Source: Eubacteriales Family XIII. Incertae Sedis bacterium
GTDB lineage: Bacteria; Bacillota; Clostridia; Peptostreptococcales; Anaerovoracaceae
Direction of reading: 5' to 3'
Assembly: GCA_031261345.1 (NCBI GenBank)
Contig: JAISKC010000053.1
Coordinates: forward strand, 38,605-102,604
Length of the DNA stretch: 64,000 nucleotides
Within the stretch, counting starts at the first letter, position 1. Each line of letters opens with the position of its first letter. The position numbers and the translations under genes are program-made. The notes under the pieces were generated by a model, which was given only the letters and a program-made list of their open reading frames with translations, did no database searches and had not been told where the DNA came from. Shown here one piece after another: positions 48,936-58,061 of the stretch.

Positions 48936-50078
48936 TCAGTCTTCCCAGAAAAGACGTGCGTAGTATGACTCGTCTTCAATGACTCCATACGCTTTCCCCT
49001 TCATCACGACTCTCTGGGCCCAATTTGTGTGAGGTTTTATCTCGTTCATCTTGTTGCCATTTGCGCTTTTAATGACACCACCTGAAGTGCTCAATATCTG
49101 AACAGCATCCTCGTATTCCTCCCTGGTGACAGCCTGCATTGCATTCACATAACGCAAATGTGATGGGTGAATCACGGTCTTACCTATGAACCCATTTGCC
49201 TTGTCCAAGATGACCTCATGTAGAAGCCCATCCACTGCAGAATTGATAATCGGATTCTTTGTGAACATTGAATGCTGCACTTTTTCATTCGAGATATCAG
49301 TGAATTTCTTTTCTTGGCTCATTTGAAAATATTCCCAAACCGGTCCAGATATCACATAATCATTATCCCTATTAAAAGTATTCAATACGGCGGATAGGCA
49401 AGATCTAACCGTGAGAATATCGTATATTGTATAGTCAATACCCCTCCGAGTACCGAATGTAGCCGAAAAATCAGTAACACCGACGCGGACGTTTAAGACA
49501 TATTTTTTGTAATGATCAATGATATTCTTGATGACTGCCAACTCCTGCTTGCGAGTTTCAATCAGAGCAATTTCCCTGCTCTCCAAAATTGGCATTCCAT
49601 AAATGGTTCTCCCGTATTTCTCATTGAGTTCACTTAGAATATCAAAATATACATTTCCGTTCTTGCTATTGAATTTTGGGAATATGAATCCGGAAAACTG
49701 TGCGAAGTGCTTCTCTTTCAACTTTTTTGAAAAAGCAAGAAATTGCTCAGGTGAACGTACACGAAAAAAAATCAGAGGAATGTCATTGGGCGATATCACA
49801 CCTTGTTCTTTCGCTTCTGCCAATGTATCCAGTGTTTCAAGCGCATTGACTTCAGCCTGCGGCACATCTTCATCATCACAAGCATCCTCAAAACACATAG
49901 CAATGACAGTCAAACCCGGATATTTTTTTGTTACAATGGTATCCACAATATTCCTAGTTGCCGGCATATAAAGCAAGGCTCCCAAACAGTACTGCAGAAG
50001 GTCTTTCTCTGTGTCCTTTGTGAAATTCACGGGCTCGTGCACGAACGGGAAATTCGGTTTATATATTTGGTGTCTCAT
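48936..50078 (-). CDS. HpcH/HpaI aldolase/citrate lyase-like C-C bond lyase
   Basis: 380 aa TIM-barrel. Visible: LLYMPATR (usual start of citrate-lyase-like chains), CFEDACDDEDV with the metal-binding acidic residues, IPLIFFRVRSPE, GFIFPKF and a C-terminal IHPSHLRYVNAM segment. The overall form resembles the citrate-lyase-like enzymes found in ter-associated biosynthetic modules more than CitE. It splits or forms a carbon-carbon bond in a 3-hydroxyacid-type substrate. Together with fumarase-like, Ldh2 and TIM-barrel neighbours it may belong to a small-acid pathway. Substrate unknown. Confidence 0.8.
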   Translation of the reverse strand: MRHQIYKPNFPFVHEPVNFTKDTEKDLLQYCLGALLYMPATRNIVDTIVTKKYPGLTVIAMCFEDACDDEDVPQAEVNALETLDTLAEAKEQGVISPNDIPLIFFRVRSPEQFLAFSKKLKEKHFAQFSGFIFPKFNSKNGNVYFDILSELNEKYGRTIYGMPILESREIALIETRKQELAVIKNIIDHYKKYVLNVRVGVTDFSATFGTRRGIDYTIYDILTVRSCLSAVLNTFNRDNDYVISGPVWEYFQMSQEKKFTDISNEKVQHSMFTKNPIINSAVDGLLHEVILDKANGFIGKTVIHPSHLRYVNAMQAVTREEYEDAVQILSTSGGVIKSANGNKMNEIKPHTNWAQRVVMKGKAYGVIEDESYYARLFWED

Positions 50079-50100
50079 TGTCTAACACATTCCTTTCTCT

Positions 50101-51132
50101 TTATAGCTTCTCGCTTAGCTGAAATTCCAATGCAATATCGTTGATATCGCGAATTATCTTCGATGGCAAATCTACATAATCTGTACTTTGCATCTCTTGA
50201 ATGTGCGAGCGTTCCCCTGGCATAAATATGGCACCTGTTTCTCCCGAATACTTGATATTATTAATAAGATAATCAAGCCTCTTATTATATTCTTTTCTAC
50301 TAAGGAAAAAATCAGGATTCAATGCAGCAAGAAAATGTCCATAGTTTGAGAAGCCCGAAGGCGTGTTCAAAGCTTTTACATCCCCTCCAAAAGCAGCTCC
50401 TGAAAGCAACCCTGCCATAATATCGACAACCAAAGCCAATCCAAATCCCTTATAATCACCAATCGGATTCAACGAGCCCAAAATTGCCAGTGTCGGATCA
50501 TCTGTGGGATTTCCGTCTGCATCTTTAGCCCAGTCAAGTGGTATTTTTTCTCCATTCTTTGCGGCAAGACGTATTTTTCCTCTAGCCGCAACAGAACATG
50601 CCATATCTAAAACAATTGAAGGATGTTCGTCGGTACCGGGAAAAGAAAAACAAATTGGATTAGTCCCGAGTATTGCTTTGCTGCCTCCTTGAGGAGCTAA
50701 GGCAGGAGATGCATTTCCCATAACAACCCCTATCATATTTTGTTTAGTCGCCATCTCACCAAAGTAGCCTGCAGATCCAAAGGAATTACTATTTTTAACA
50801 GTAGCAACCCCTATGCCATGTTCACTTGCTACTTTTATACAATTCGACATCCCCTTATACGCTGCTACTTGTCCAAAGCCATTATTGGCATCCAAGATTG
50901 ATATTATTGGTGTTTGGCTTACTGTTTTCACAATCGTTTCAGCATTCATCTGACCACTATTGATTTTTCTTATATATATTGAAAGACGTCCAATACCATG
51001 CGAATGACGACCTTTTTTATGTGCATCGAGAATGGTATCCGTGATTATTTGTGCATCTTCAGTGGGAACGCCTGATGCCACAAGTATTTGCGAAGATACT
51101 TCTTTCAGCTTCGTTACTTCGATCCGACTCAT
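50101..51132 (-). CDS. Ldh2-family malate/L-lactate-type dehydrogenase
   Basis: 343 aa from the ATG at 51132 (GAGGAG nine bases upstream). NAD(P)-dependent 2-hydroxyacid dehydrogenase of the YlbC/malate-lactate-ureidoglycolate family, distinct from classical LDH: DAHKKGRHSHGIGRL with catalytic His, LDANNGFGQV, VKNSNSFGSAGYFGEMA, TNPICFSFPG and GDYKGFGLALVVDIMAGLLSG are present. It interconverts 2-keto and 2-hydroxy acids. A broken second copy lies at 53.9-54.1 kb. Confidence 0.9.
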   Translation of the reverse strand: MSRIEVTKLKEVSSQILVASGVPTEDAQIITDTILDAHKKGRHSHGIGRLSIYIRKINSGQMNAETIVKTVSQTPIISILDANNGFGQVAAYKGMSNCIKVASEHGIGVATVKNSNSFGSAGYFGEMATKQNMIGVVMGNASPALAPQGGSKAILGTNPICFSFPGTDEHPSIVLDMACSVAARGKIRLAAKNGEKIPLDWAKDADGNPTDDPTLAILGSLNPIGDYKGFGLALVVDIMAGLLSGAAFGGDVKALNTPSGFSNYGHFLAALNPDFFLSRKEYNKRLDYLINNIKYSGETGAIFMPGERSHIQEMQSTDYVDLPSKIIRDINDIALEFQLSEKL

Positions 51133-51145
51133 ACGAATAAACTCC

Positions 51146-52039
51146 TCAACCAACTGAACCTTTTTGCGAGCAAATTGCATCTGGATAATATTCATCAATC
51201 ACACGCTTGACAAGAACAATCTGCTTTGCACGCGCCTTTGCATCCGCATCCGTCGTGTCCCAACTGTGAGTTTTTGCTACAGAACCACCTGTCTTCAAAT
51301 ACACAGGCGACGCAACTCTAATCATCTCCGGCACCTCGTAATGCCTTATAAAACCGCCGGATGATGCGGGATTTTCAGTGTGAATATCAATTGGTATCTG
51401 AATAGCGCTACGCATTGCCGCGAGCATCTGTAGTTGAATATCCCTGACGGGGTTCACGGAATTTGCACCTATGTTTTCCAAAAGTCTCGCAGAACAAGGA
51501 TTGCCATGTCCAGCGTGTGCAGAAATTTTGAACTTGCAATCAACTGGAATTTCTCCAAGTTTTCGAGCCTCGTTTAGCACCCAAAGACAACCTTCATCAT
51601 ATACCAAGAAAGAGCGGCAACCAAGTTTTGCTGCACGCTTGACGTCTTCTATCGCACGAACGATTTGATCCTGACCACGAAGACGATAGCCCATCCTCTG
51701 ACCCTCAGGGGTGTGAACTGAGGCACTTGTGTCATACACAGCACGCGGACCAATTGCGAGCACCAAGTCAACAGTATACTCATCTGCCAAGGAAACCATA
51801 CCTGCGATTTCATCGTCAGTAAGAGTCATAATACCCTTTGTCTGCGTGACACGATGAATAGCAATCTCGTATTCATCTAGTGCTTCAAGAAGTGTTTTCA
51901 TAGTGCCAGGGCCTTGTATACCCGGAACCTCAAAACGATACTGCGCACCATCTGAAAATCTCTTCTCAGATGACGGCAAATCATATAAGTCTCCCGCAGG
52001 AAGTCCTATTTTATCTAAAAAGGCTTTAGTATCTTTCAT
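51146..52039 (-). CDS. Unrecognised TIM-barrel-like protein
   Basis: 297 aa from the ATG at 52039; a TTG seven codons earlier is also in frame. The alternation of strands (YRFEVPGIQGPG, AIHRVTQTKG, DLVLAIGPRA, SFLVYDEGC, FKISAHAGHGNP, IPIDIHTENP and PVYLKTGG) and helices fits a TIM barrel. HTENPASSGGFIRHYEVPE and TGGSVAKTHSWDTT look like conserved active-site loops. Not assigned to a family with confidence. The gene is 13 bp upstream of Ldh2 in the same direction, so they likely share a pathway. No signal peptide. Confidence 0.6.
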   Translation of the reverse strand: MKDTKAFLDKIGLPAGDLYDLPSSEKRFSDGAQYRFEVPGIQGPGTMKTLLEALDEYEIAIHRVTQTKGIMTLTDDEIAGMVSLADEYTVDLVLAIGPRAVYDTSASVHTPEGQRMGYRLRGQDQIVRAIEDVKRAAKLGCRSFLVYDEGCLWVLNEARKLGEIPVDCKFKISAHAGHGNPCSARLLENIGANSVNPVRDIQLQMLAAMRSAIQIPIDIHTENPASSGGFIRHYEVPEMIRVASPVYLKTGGSVAKTHSWDTTDADAKARAKQIVLVKRVIDEYYPDAICSQKGSVG

Positions 52040-52171
52040 TTCATATAAATTCCTCTCCAAAACGCTTAGCTCTTAATACATTATAACTCATATGCCTCTG
52101 CGGTATCTTTCATTTCTTATTAAAATCAAGGTTTCCGTGTTTTTGTTCTTTTCAGATGATGTATTCATCAA

Positions 52172-53695
52172 TTATACATTAAGTGATTGGATGAATTCCG
52201 CGAACTCACTTATTTCACTGTCTACACTTGCCCTTTCAAGCGCATTCAAATAATCCTGCCTACGCTCTACTGGCACGGTGACCCATGAATAGCCTCCCGA
52301 AACCAACTGCATATTCAGCAGAAAACGAGCGATACGACCGTTCCCGTCCATATATGGATGGATGTAGACGAACATGAAGTGTCCAAGAACTCCCCGCACA
52401 GCGGCGCTAGGCTCGCCTTTCAAAAGCTCGAAGAGAACTGGCATCGCCTCACGCACTGCACCTTGACTTAGCGGCGTGTGATGTGAACCATTTATGTACA
52501 CTTGTGATGATCTGTATCCAATCGTGTCCGATGGACTTAGTAGACCCGCAGATACGTGAGGTGCAAAAAGTGCTTGATACCAAATGGAGAGATCGGTCTC
52601 AAAAACACCCGCTGCATCTTCTCCGCTTAAGGTGCGTTTGATGCTACTCACTACTGATTGATATGCCAGCCAATATCCCTTCGCTGCCAGTGCATTTATT
52701 AGCCCTGCATCAATATCATTGGCGTTCGGATTCCAGCTCCCAGACTGAACTTTCTTGATGAGCTCATCGCTGACCTGAAAACCTTCTATCGATAGAGAAT
52801 TATAGGCGTCTGTTTTATATTGCTTTTCTATCTTGTTTATGCATTCATTACTGTTTTTCGGCAAGCCACTTTCTTTCGGGAACACTTTGATAACAGATGG
52901 TCTCATTTTGTTCCATAGCAACTGCAGGCGCATCCTGTATGGCGAATGACAGATTGCGCTGAATGAAGGCAATCCATAATCATCCCCCAAAAAAGGATTC
53001 GTCTCACGAACATCATAGCCATACCGTTTCATCGTTCCGATTATTTCATCAGCACCGCTAACATTTCCAACCGCTCTAAATGCCCCCGCAAGTCTAGCTG
53101 CCTTTGTCGAACTGCCACTGCTAAGAAGCCTTTTTAAAATATCTGAAATATCACCTATCATCGAGAGGCAGATGCGGGCGTTGATGCTACAATTCTGAAA
53201 GTAATGTGGCGAACACTCAACGAGAGCTTCATCAAGTGAATATATATTGATGCCATAGCGGTGATCGAATTGTAGCGGATTTGCGATCTTCGCATGATAA
53301 TACATCAAGCTCGTGTTCTGCAATAATTCTACGACATTGCTCGTTTTTCTGTCAGTTCTTATTAAAATCTGTGATGGTATCAAATCGTCTCCGCCATGAA
53401 AGGACAGTGATTGTTCAGGGGAGAGACACCACTTCGTTCCAAATCGTTTATTTGCATACTTACGGATAAAAAACCAGCACGAAGCATTCCATGTAGTAGT
53501 ATCGCCTACAAAACGGTCAGGTCTGGCGGATATATACCAACCCTTTATTACTTCCTGTAAAAATCCATTACTGACAAGCCTTTGCAAATGAGTCCGTGTG
53601 AGTTCTGTAGATTGAACCACGGCAAACCCATCTTCATTCTGAAGTATTTGTAACTCCTTTAGGGAAAGAGCCAGTTTTTCCTGTAAAGACGCCAT
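52172..53695 (-). CDS. AbiEi-like winged helix fused to a Fic domain
   Basis: 507 aa from the ATG at 53695 (AAGGGAAG upstream). The N-terminal about 90 residues (LTRTHLQRLVSNGFLQEVIKGWYISARPD) resemble the AbiEi-type antitoxin/transcription regulator fold. The C-terminal Fic domain has an intact HPYMDGNGRIARFLLN, so AMPylation is possible. SLSIEG ahead of it fits the inhibitory (S/T)xxxE(G/N) motif of self-inhibited Fic proteins. One polypeptide thus combines DNA-binding/antitoxin-like and Fic activities. AT-rich flanks and a pseudogene on one side hint at a mobile or unstable spot. Confidence 0.88.
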   Translation of the reverse strand: MASLQEKLALSLKELQILQNEDGFAVVQSTELTRTHLQRLVSNGFLQEVIKGWYISARPDRFVGDTTTWNASCWFFIRKYANKRFGTKWCLSPEQSLSFHGGDDLIPSQILIRTDRKTSNVVELLQNTSLMYYHAKIANPLQFDHRYGINIYSLDEALVECSPHYFQNCSINARICLSMIGDISDILKRLLSSGSSTKAARLAGAFRAVGNVSGADEIIGTMKRYGYDVRETNPFLGDDYGLPSFSAICHSPYRMRLQLLWNKMRPSVIKVFPKESGLPKNSNECINKIEKQYKTDAYNSLSIEGFQVSDELIKKVQSGSWNPNANDIDAGLINALAAKGYWLAYQSVVSSIKRTLSGEDAAGVFETDLSIWYQALFAPHVSAGLLSPSDTIGYRSSQVYINGSHHTPLSQGAVREAMPVLFELLKGEPSAAVRGVLGHFMFVYIHPYMDGNGRIARFLLNMQLVSGGYSWVTVPVERRQDYLNALERASVDSEISEFAEFIQSLNV

Positions 53696-53861
53696 TTGCT
53701 TCCCTTCCAAATCATGAATGTGCTATTCTTTCGTGTTGTGCGATTGCTATTGTTTTACGTTGCACAATCGCTATTGTTTTACGTTGTTCACGTAAGTGTA
53801 TCACAATAAACAATTCAAAGTAAATAAACGCAGTCAATGAAAGTCAGCTAACACACCATAA

Positions 53862-54078
53862 TTATAGTCTCTCATCTATCCAGAGTTCTTCTGCTACTTT
53901 GTTTACATCATTGATGATTTTTGCTGGTTATTCTACGTACTCCATGCGTATGCTTGCCTTTTCTGTGTGCATCAAGAATTGTATCTGCAATTATCTCCGC
54001 ATCATTCGCCGGAACGCCAATTCCTTGTAGTATTTTAAATGAAATATCATATATCTTGTTTGAAATAATGCTACCCAT
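53862..54078 (-). pseudogene. Ldh2-family remnant with internal deletion and a stop
   Basis: From ATG 54078 the frame gives an N-terminal segment (VPANDAEIIADTILDAHRKG then KHTHG) closely matching the start of the intact gene (VPTEDAQIITDTILDAHKKG then RHSHG). It then jumps, in another frame, to MEYVE-stop-PAKIINDVNKVAEEL, matching the intact C-terminus (TDYVDLPSKIIRDINDIALEF). About 280 codons between are missing and one codon is a stop. So this is a dead paralogue, divergent enough to be an old duplicate or a separate acquisition. AGAGGAAGA remains upstream of its ATG. The rest of 53696-53861 is AT-rich without genes. Confidence 0.88.
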
Positions 54079-54184
54079 TGCTATCTTCCTCTATTAATGA
54101 AAATTTATTTCATCATACCCTCAGTGCAAAATTATACATCAATTTCTAATACGTTTATCTACACTGTTTCACAAATCAGACATA

Positions 54185-54355
54185 TCAATTCTTCAGATGA
54201 ATTCTATTTCTTAACGAATCAAAATCCAATCGACACAAATCAACAAACAAACCTGTCACACCATTGAATATGAAATGGTACACAACTACTAATGTCATTA
54301 AGAGTGCCTTTAGATCATCGTACCCGAAATCTCGCTGAATTGATGCTGAGTTCAT
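54185..54355 (-). CDS. Small hypothetical ORF with one hydrophobic helix
   Basis: 56 codons starting 3 bp after the ATP-grasp stop. It has a possible membrane helix (ALLMTLVVVYHFIFNGV). No clear ribosome site and no recognised family; could equally be decayed coding sequence. Reported only because it follows the ATP-grasp gene directly. The remaining part up to 54079 shows nothing else. Confidence 0.25.
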   Translation of the reverse strand: MNSASIQRDFGYDDLKALLMTLVVVYHFIFNGVTGLFVDLCRLDFDSLRNRIHLKN

Positions 54356-54358
54356 ATC

Positions 54359-55666
54359 CTAGTTACCACTGAAAGAATCCTTTATCCTGTTCACATCAAA
54401 CCGCATAAAAATCATATCATTTCCGCTTGTATCAAGAATTTTCAATTTAGAATGAATAAAATTGATTGCTTCTTTAAGTTGTCTCATATCATCGCTAATG
54501 ATATAAAATCTGCCAAAAAGTTGATCTAGTGAACCTAATTTTTCTTTAGTGATAGTACTACCTACCTTATAATATTGCAACAAATTAATTTTAGGATATT
54601 GAGTGAAAATATCATCTAAGCCAGAGATAGTACCAATTGTGCCGGATTTCAAGGGAGTACACAGTATTCCTCCAACTTTTCCATTAAGAAATAAATTAAT
54701 TTTTCCTATTTCTTCATCATCAATAATAGATTCACCAAGAGCACCTCGAAGCATCATTCGTGTATCATTGATTCCCGTTGTAGGTTCAAGAATTCTACTT
54801 GAGAACATTCCGCCAAGTCGCAAGCCCATTTCGTGAAAATATAAGTTCCCATCATTTTTGTCGATCAACCCTTGTACATGAAGCACTCCATTATTCATAT
54901 TAATTTCTTTTAGCATGGCTTTAATCGATGTCTCAAATTCTGAAATATACTCTGTTGTACGTTCTGATGGAAACAATGCGAAATTAATAAAAAGACCATC
55001 ATCACTTTCGGAATCAACCATATATCGACTATGTATTCGATAGATATATAATTCACCATCATGAACAATATACCCTGGGCAGATACCCGACTCAATCATA
55101 ATAAATTTTTCCACAAGAACACTCTTGCTTACAGAAAAACTTAGTGCATAGTCATATGCTTCTTTAAGCTCATCATGATTGTGGCACACAGTCATACCAC
55201 GAGCACTGCTCCCATCAACTGGCTTTACCATTACAGGATATACGATTTTATCTAAATCTTCCGCTAGAAAATCCCTCGTAACATGAAACTCAGGAATACA
55301 AGGAACTCCATGTTTTCTACACAATTTCTTAAATGAAACCTTATCTGAACACATATCCCATTGTTCTGGCGTACAGTAAAATGGAAGACCCGCCAAATCA
55401 CAAAGTCTCATTGCATTTCGCAGATTAAACTCACTAGGTCCACAAAATACACCGTCAATTTGTTTATCATCTATTAATGATAACAAACTATCCATATCCG
55501 TAGTGCTGACAAGCACGGCTTCATCCGCGATTTCTTTTGCATCTCCTGTAGTCAAATAATCAGCAACCACAGTGTAAACACCCTCAGATTTCGCAAGCCT
55601 AACGAGATCATACGTGGCATATCCCCCGCCAAGAACAAGTAATTTTTTGCCTTTTAAATTAATCAT
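54359..55666 (-). CDS. ATP-grasp carboxylate-amine ligase-like enzyme
   Basis: 435 aa. N-terminal pre-ATP-grasp Rossmann part (KKLLVLGGGYATYDLVRLAK), then the ATP-grasp domain with VYPVMVKPVDGSSARGMTVC (ATP-binding lysine), LVEKFI, and HEMGLRLGGMFSSRI with the metal-binding Glu/Arg. Resembles PurK/CarB-type and dipeptide-forming ligases. It would join a carboxylate to an amine via an acyl phosphate. In this locus it might attach a small acid or amino acid to an amino sugar (inference). Overlaps the PrpD-like stop by 8 bp. Confidence 0.85.
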   Translation of the reverse strand: MINLKGKKLLVLGGGYATYDLVRLAKSEGVYTVVADYLTTGDAKEIADEAVLVSTTDMDSLLSLIDDKQIDGVFCGPSEFNLRNAMRLCDLAGLPFYCTPEQWDMCSDKVSFKKLCRKHGVPCIPEFHVTRDFLAEDLDKIVYPVMVKPVDGSSARGMTVCHNHDELKEAYDYALSFSVSKSVLVEKFIMIESGICPGYIVHDGELYIYRIHSRYMVDSESDDGLFINFALFPSERTTEYISEFETSIKAMLKEINMNNGVLHVQGLIDKNDGNLYFHEMGLRLGGMFSSRILEPTTGINDTRMMLRGALGESIIDDEEIGKINLFLNGKVGGILCTPLKSGTIGTISGLDDIFTQYPKINLLQYYKVGSTITKEKLGSLDQLFGRFYIISDDMRQLKEAINFIHSKLKILDTSGNDMIFMRFDVNRIKDSFSGN

Positions 55667-57038
55667 TGAATATTCCCTTATCCTTTTTTATCGAGCAAAT
55701 CGCATCTTTCCATTTCACAAAATCAGTATCCATATTCTTTGTCGCGTCAATAATATGCGCAATATTTACATGATCCATACCAAAATGAGAGGCAAGTTGT
55801 CTAAATTTTTCCTCTATCATCGTTGGTGTCATGGGGTTTTCAGGTTCACCTAAGGGATAATCTACCCTTTTTGAAAAAACTCGACCACTTGACATCTGTA
55901 TATCGACGATAGCCGCACGCCTGTCTGGTGAGATATTTGTGAGTTCCCTACTTTCAACTATGGAAATCTTCGCGGCAAGGGATGAAATATCTGCGTCGCA
56001 AATAGTTTTTTCAGTATATTCTGTAATTCCTGCGCTTCTTTTAATCAATGCAACGGCAACAGAATACGGAGTGCTCATCTTTGCCTCACTAACTGATTTC
56101 ACTGTAAGATTTTCATGCCCAATTATCGCAAGTTCATATGTTCTAATATTTATAGAAGTTACTTTCATGTAGTCGATATCGTTTTCATTTGCAAGAATAA
56201 GTGCTGCTTCAATCGCCGGATGAGAATGCCTACATGCGGCATAGGGCTTAGTATAAATTTGCTCAATTTTGTAGCTATCATCCTTCTGATACAACAACGA
56301 ACTGTCATATTGACCAGTAGTAACAGAAAGAAAACCTCTCTTGCCTCCGATAGAATCTTTAGGGCCTGTGAATCCGCTTTCACCCATAACCGCACTAACA
56401 TATCCATTCATTGCGGCATGTGCAACATTATAAGGTTTAAGTTGCGACGTATCATCAATCATTTCAAGAAGCCCCGAAGCACATGTCGCAGCAGCGGCAA
56501 TAGTGCTGGACAGTTGAAGTCTGTTGAAATTAGTGGCGATAGCAATTGCACAAGCGGCTCCAATGACTCCACAAGTTCCCGTAGCGTGCCAACCTTGCAA
56601 CTTATGCGATGGTTGGATTGCCTGTCCAAGTCTAATAGTTGCTTCATATCCAACAACTATTCCCCTAATAAAAGAATATCCATCTATATCTTTCACTGAA
56701 CACGCTGCGAGCAATGCTGATATTATTGGTGCGCCAGGATGAAGCATTGCCAATCTGTGACCATCATCTAATTCCGCTTTGTGTGCATTTAAGGCATTCA
56801 CTAACGAAGCAGTCATTTCATCTGATTTTATTCCCGTTCCTATGATAATAGCATCACCTTTACTACCCAATTTCCTAATTAATGTTTCTGTTTCATTGAT
56901 TTGAATCGTATTTCCTGCATAGACACAAGCAAGATAATCCAGCACACACATTTTAGCAGAAAACAAGATTCTATTAGGTATAGGAAATGTCTTATAATCG
57001 TATATTAGGTCAACAAATTTATCCGTAATGTTTTTCAA
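55659..57038 (-). CDS. MmgE/PrpD-family protein
   Basis: 459 aa, TTG start directly after the GT2 stop with AAGGG upstream. Shows the family pattern: AKMCVLDYLACVYAGN, HAKELDDGHRLAMLHPGAPI-like segment, GYEATIRLGQAI, GWHATGTCGVIGAA and YAACRHSHPAIEAAL. Characterised members include 2-methylcitrate dehydratase, cis-aconitate decarboxylase and iminodisuccinate epimerase. Which activity applies cannot be read. Its association with ATP-grasp and glycan genes suggests a small-acid building block. Confidence 0.87.
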   Translation of the reverse strand: MKNITDKFVDLIYDYKTFPIPNRILFSAKMCVLDYLACVYAGNTIQINETETLIRKLGSKGDAIIIGTGIKSDEMTASLVNALNAHKAELDDGHRLAMLHPGAPIISALLAACSVKDIDGYSFIRGIVVGYEATIRLGQAIQPSHKLQGWHATGTCGVIGAACAIAIATNFNRLQLSSTIAAAATCASGLLEMIDDTSQLKPYNVAHAAMNGYVSAVMGESGFTGPKDSIGGKRGFLSVTTGQYDSSLLYQKDDSYKIEQIYTKPYAACRHSHPAIEAALILANENDIDYMKVTSINIRTYELAIIGHENLTVKSVSEAKMSTPYSVAVALIKRSAGITEYTEKTICDADISSLAAKISIVESRELTNISPDRRAAIVDIQMSSGRVFSKRVDYPLGEPENPMTPTMIEEKFRQLASHFGMDHVNIAHIIDATKNMDTDFVKWKDAICSIKKDKGIFND

Positions 57039-58004
57039 TCAATCACCCTTCGTTTCCTCGTCTAATCGGCATTCATTAATTTTGCCAATAACTGTCCGCA
57101 CTTTATATAATGGCACTTGACATAATATTAAATACATTTTCCCGATATACTCACCTAGTATACCAATACAAAACATAACTACACCTCCAACAAATAGTAT
57201 TGACACCAGTGTTGATGCAAATCCAGCTTGCATCCATGGATGTAAGAGCTTCCGAATAACCATATAGATGGCGCCGACAAAACCTGAAATGCCAAACAAA
57301 ATGCCCATATTTGTTGCTAACTTCAAGGAAGCCGCATTGAGACTTGTAGCAGAATTTACCCATTTTTTTAATCGCTTTTTGAACGTATAGCCTGACTGAC
57401 CAGCCAAGCGTTTTCGATGTTGCAGTGGTACGTTTGAAACATTATTGGTTAGCATACGAATATATCTTCCATTCTTATTCACTAATTCGCCACCCGATTT
57501 CATTTCGTTGATAGCAAACTGACTAAAGGCTTGAAATGAAGATATGGCAAATTCTTTATTCTTTGCGCCAATAATATTCATGAATTTTCCATGTAGGCTA
57601 CTGGTCAATCTTGTAAATACAGAATGTTGCTTTTCTGGAAAACTGGCATACACAACATCGTAACCCTCTTGAATTTTATCAGATAGGGCAATAATCCCAT
57701 CAGCCGGATGCTGCCCATCATCATCCATATAAATCAATATGTCACCGTGTGTATAGTCAAGTGCTGCCATTTTAGCGGCTGCTTGCCCAAAATTTTTTGA
57801 AAGTGAAACTCCCGTGATAGATGAATATTTTCCACATAATGAATATATGACTTCGAAAGTATTATCTTGTGATCCATCATTCACCAAAACAATCTCAGGC
57901 TCATACTTTGATGTCTCTGCAAAAATGTCTAAAATCTCACCAACTACGCTTTCAATCAATTTAGCTGAATTATAACATGGGATTGCAATTGTAACTAACA
58001 ACAA
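57039..58004 (-). CDS. Family 2 glycosyltransferase, DPM1/GtrB-like
   Basis: 321 aa, apparently TTG start. GT-A domain with VTIAIPCYNSAKLIESVVGEIL, IVLVNDGSQDNTFEVI and the DxD metal motif in ILIYMDDDGQHP. Two C-terminal transmembrane helices (residues about 235-295), as in enzymes that load a sugar onto undecaprenyl phosphate. Likely provides lipid-linked sugar for the surface glycan. Stop and next start touch. Confidence 0.9.
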   Translation of the reverse strand: MLLVTIAIPCYNSAKLIESVVGEILDIFAETSKYEPEIVLVNDGSQDNTFEVIYSLCGKYSSITGVSLSKNFGQAAAKMAALDYTHGDILIYMDDDGQHPADGIIALSDKIQEGYDVVYASFPEKQHSVFTRLTSSLHGKFMNIIGAKNKEFAISSFQAFSQFAINEMKSGGELVNKNGRYIRMLTNNVSNVPLQHRKRLAGQSGYTFKKRLKKWVNSATSLNAASLKLATNMGILFGISGFVGAIYMVIRKLLHPWMQAGFASTLVSILFVGGVVMFCIGILGEYIGKMYLILCQVPLYKVRTVIGKINECRLDEETKGD

Positions 58005-58061
58005 ACTAATTTTTCATCCTTTCATTTATTAGCATTCAAATCAAGTAATCACAGTATTATA

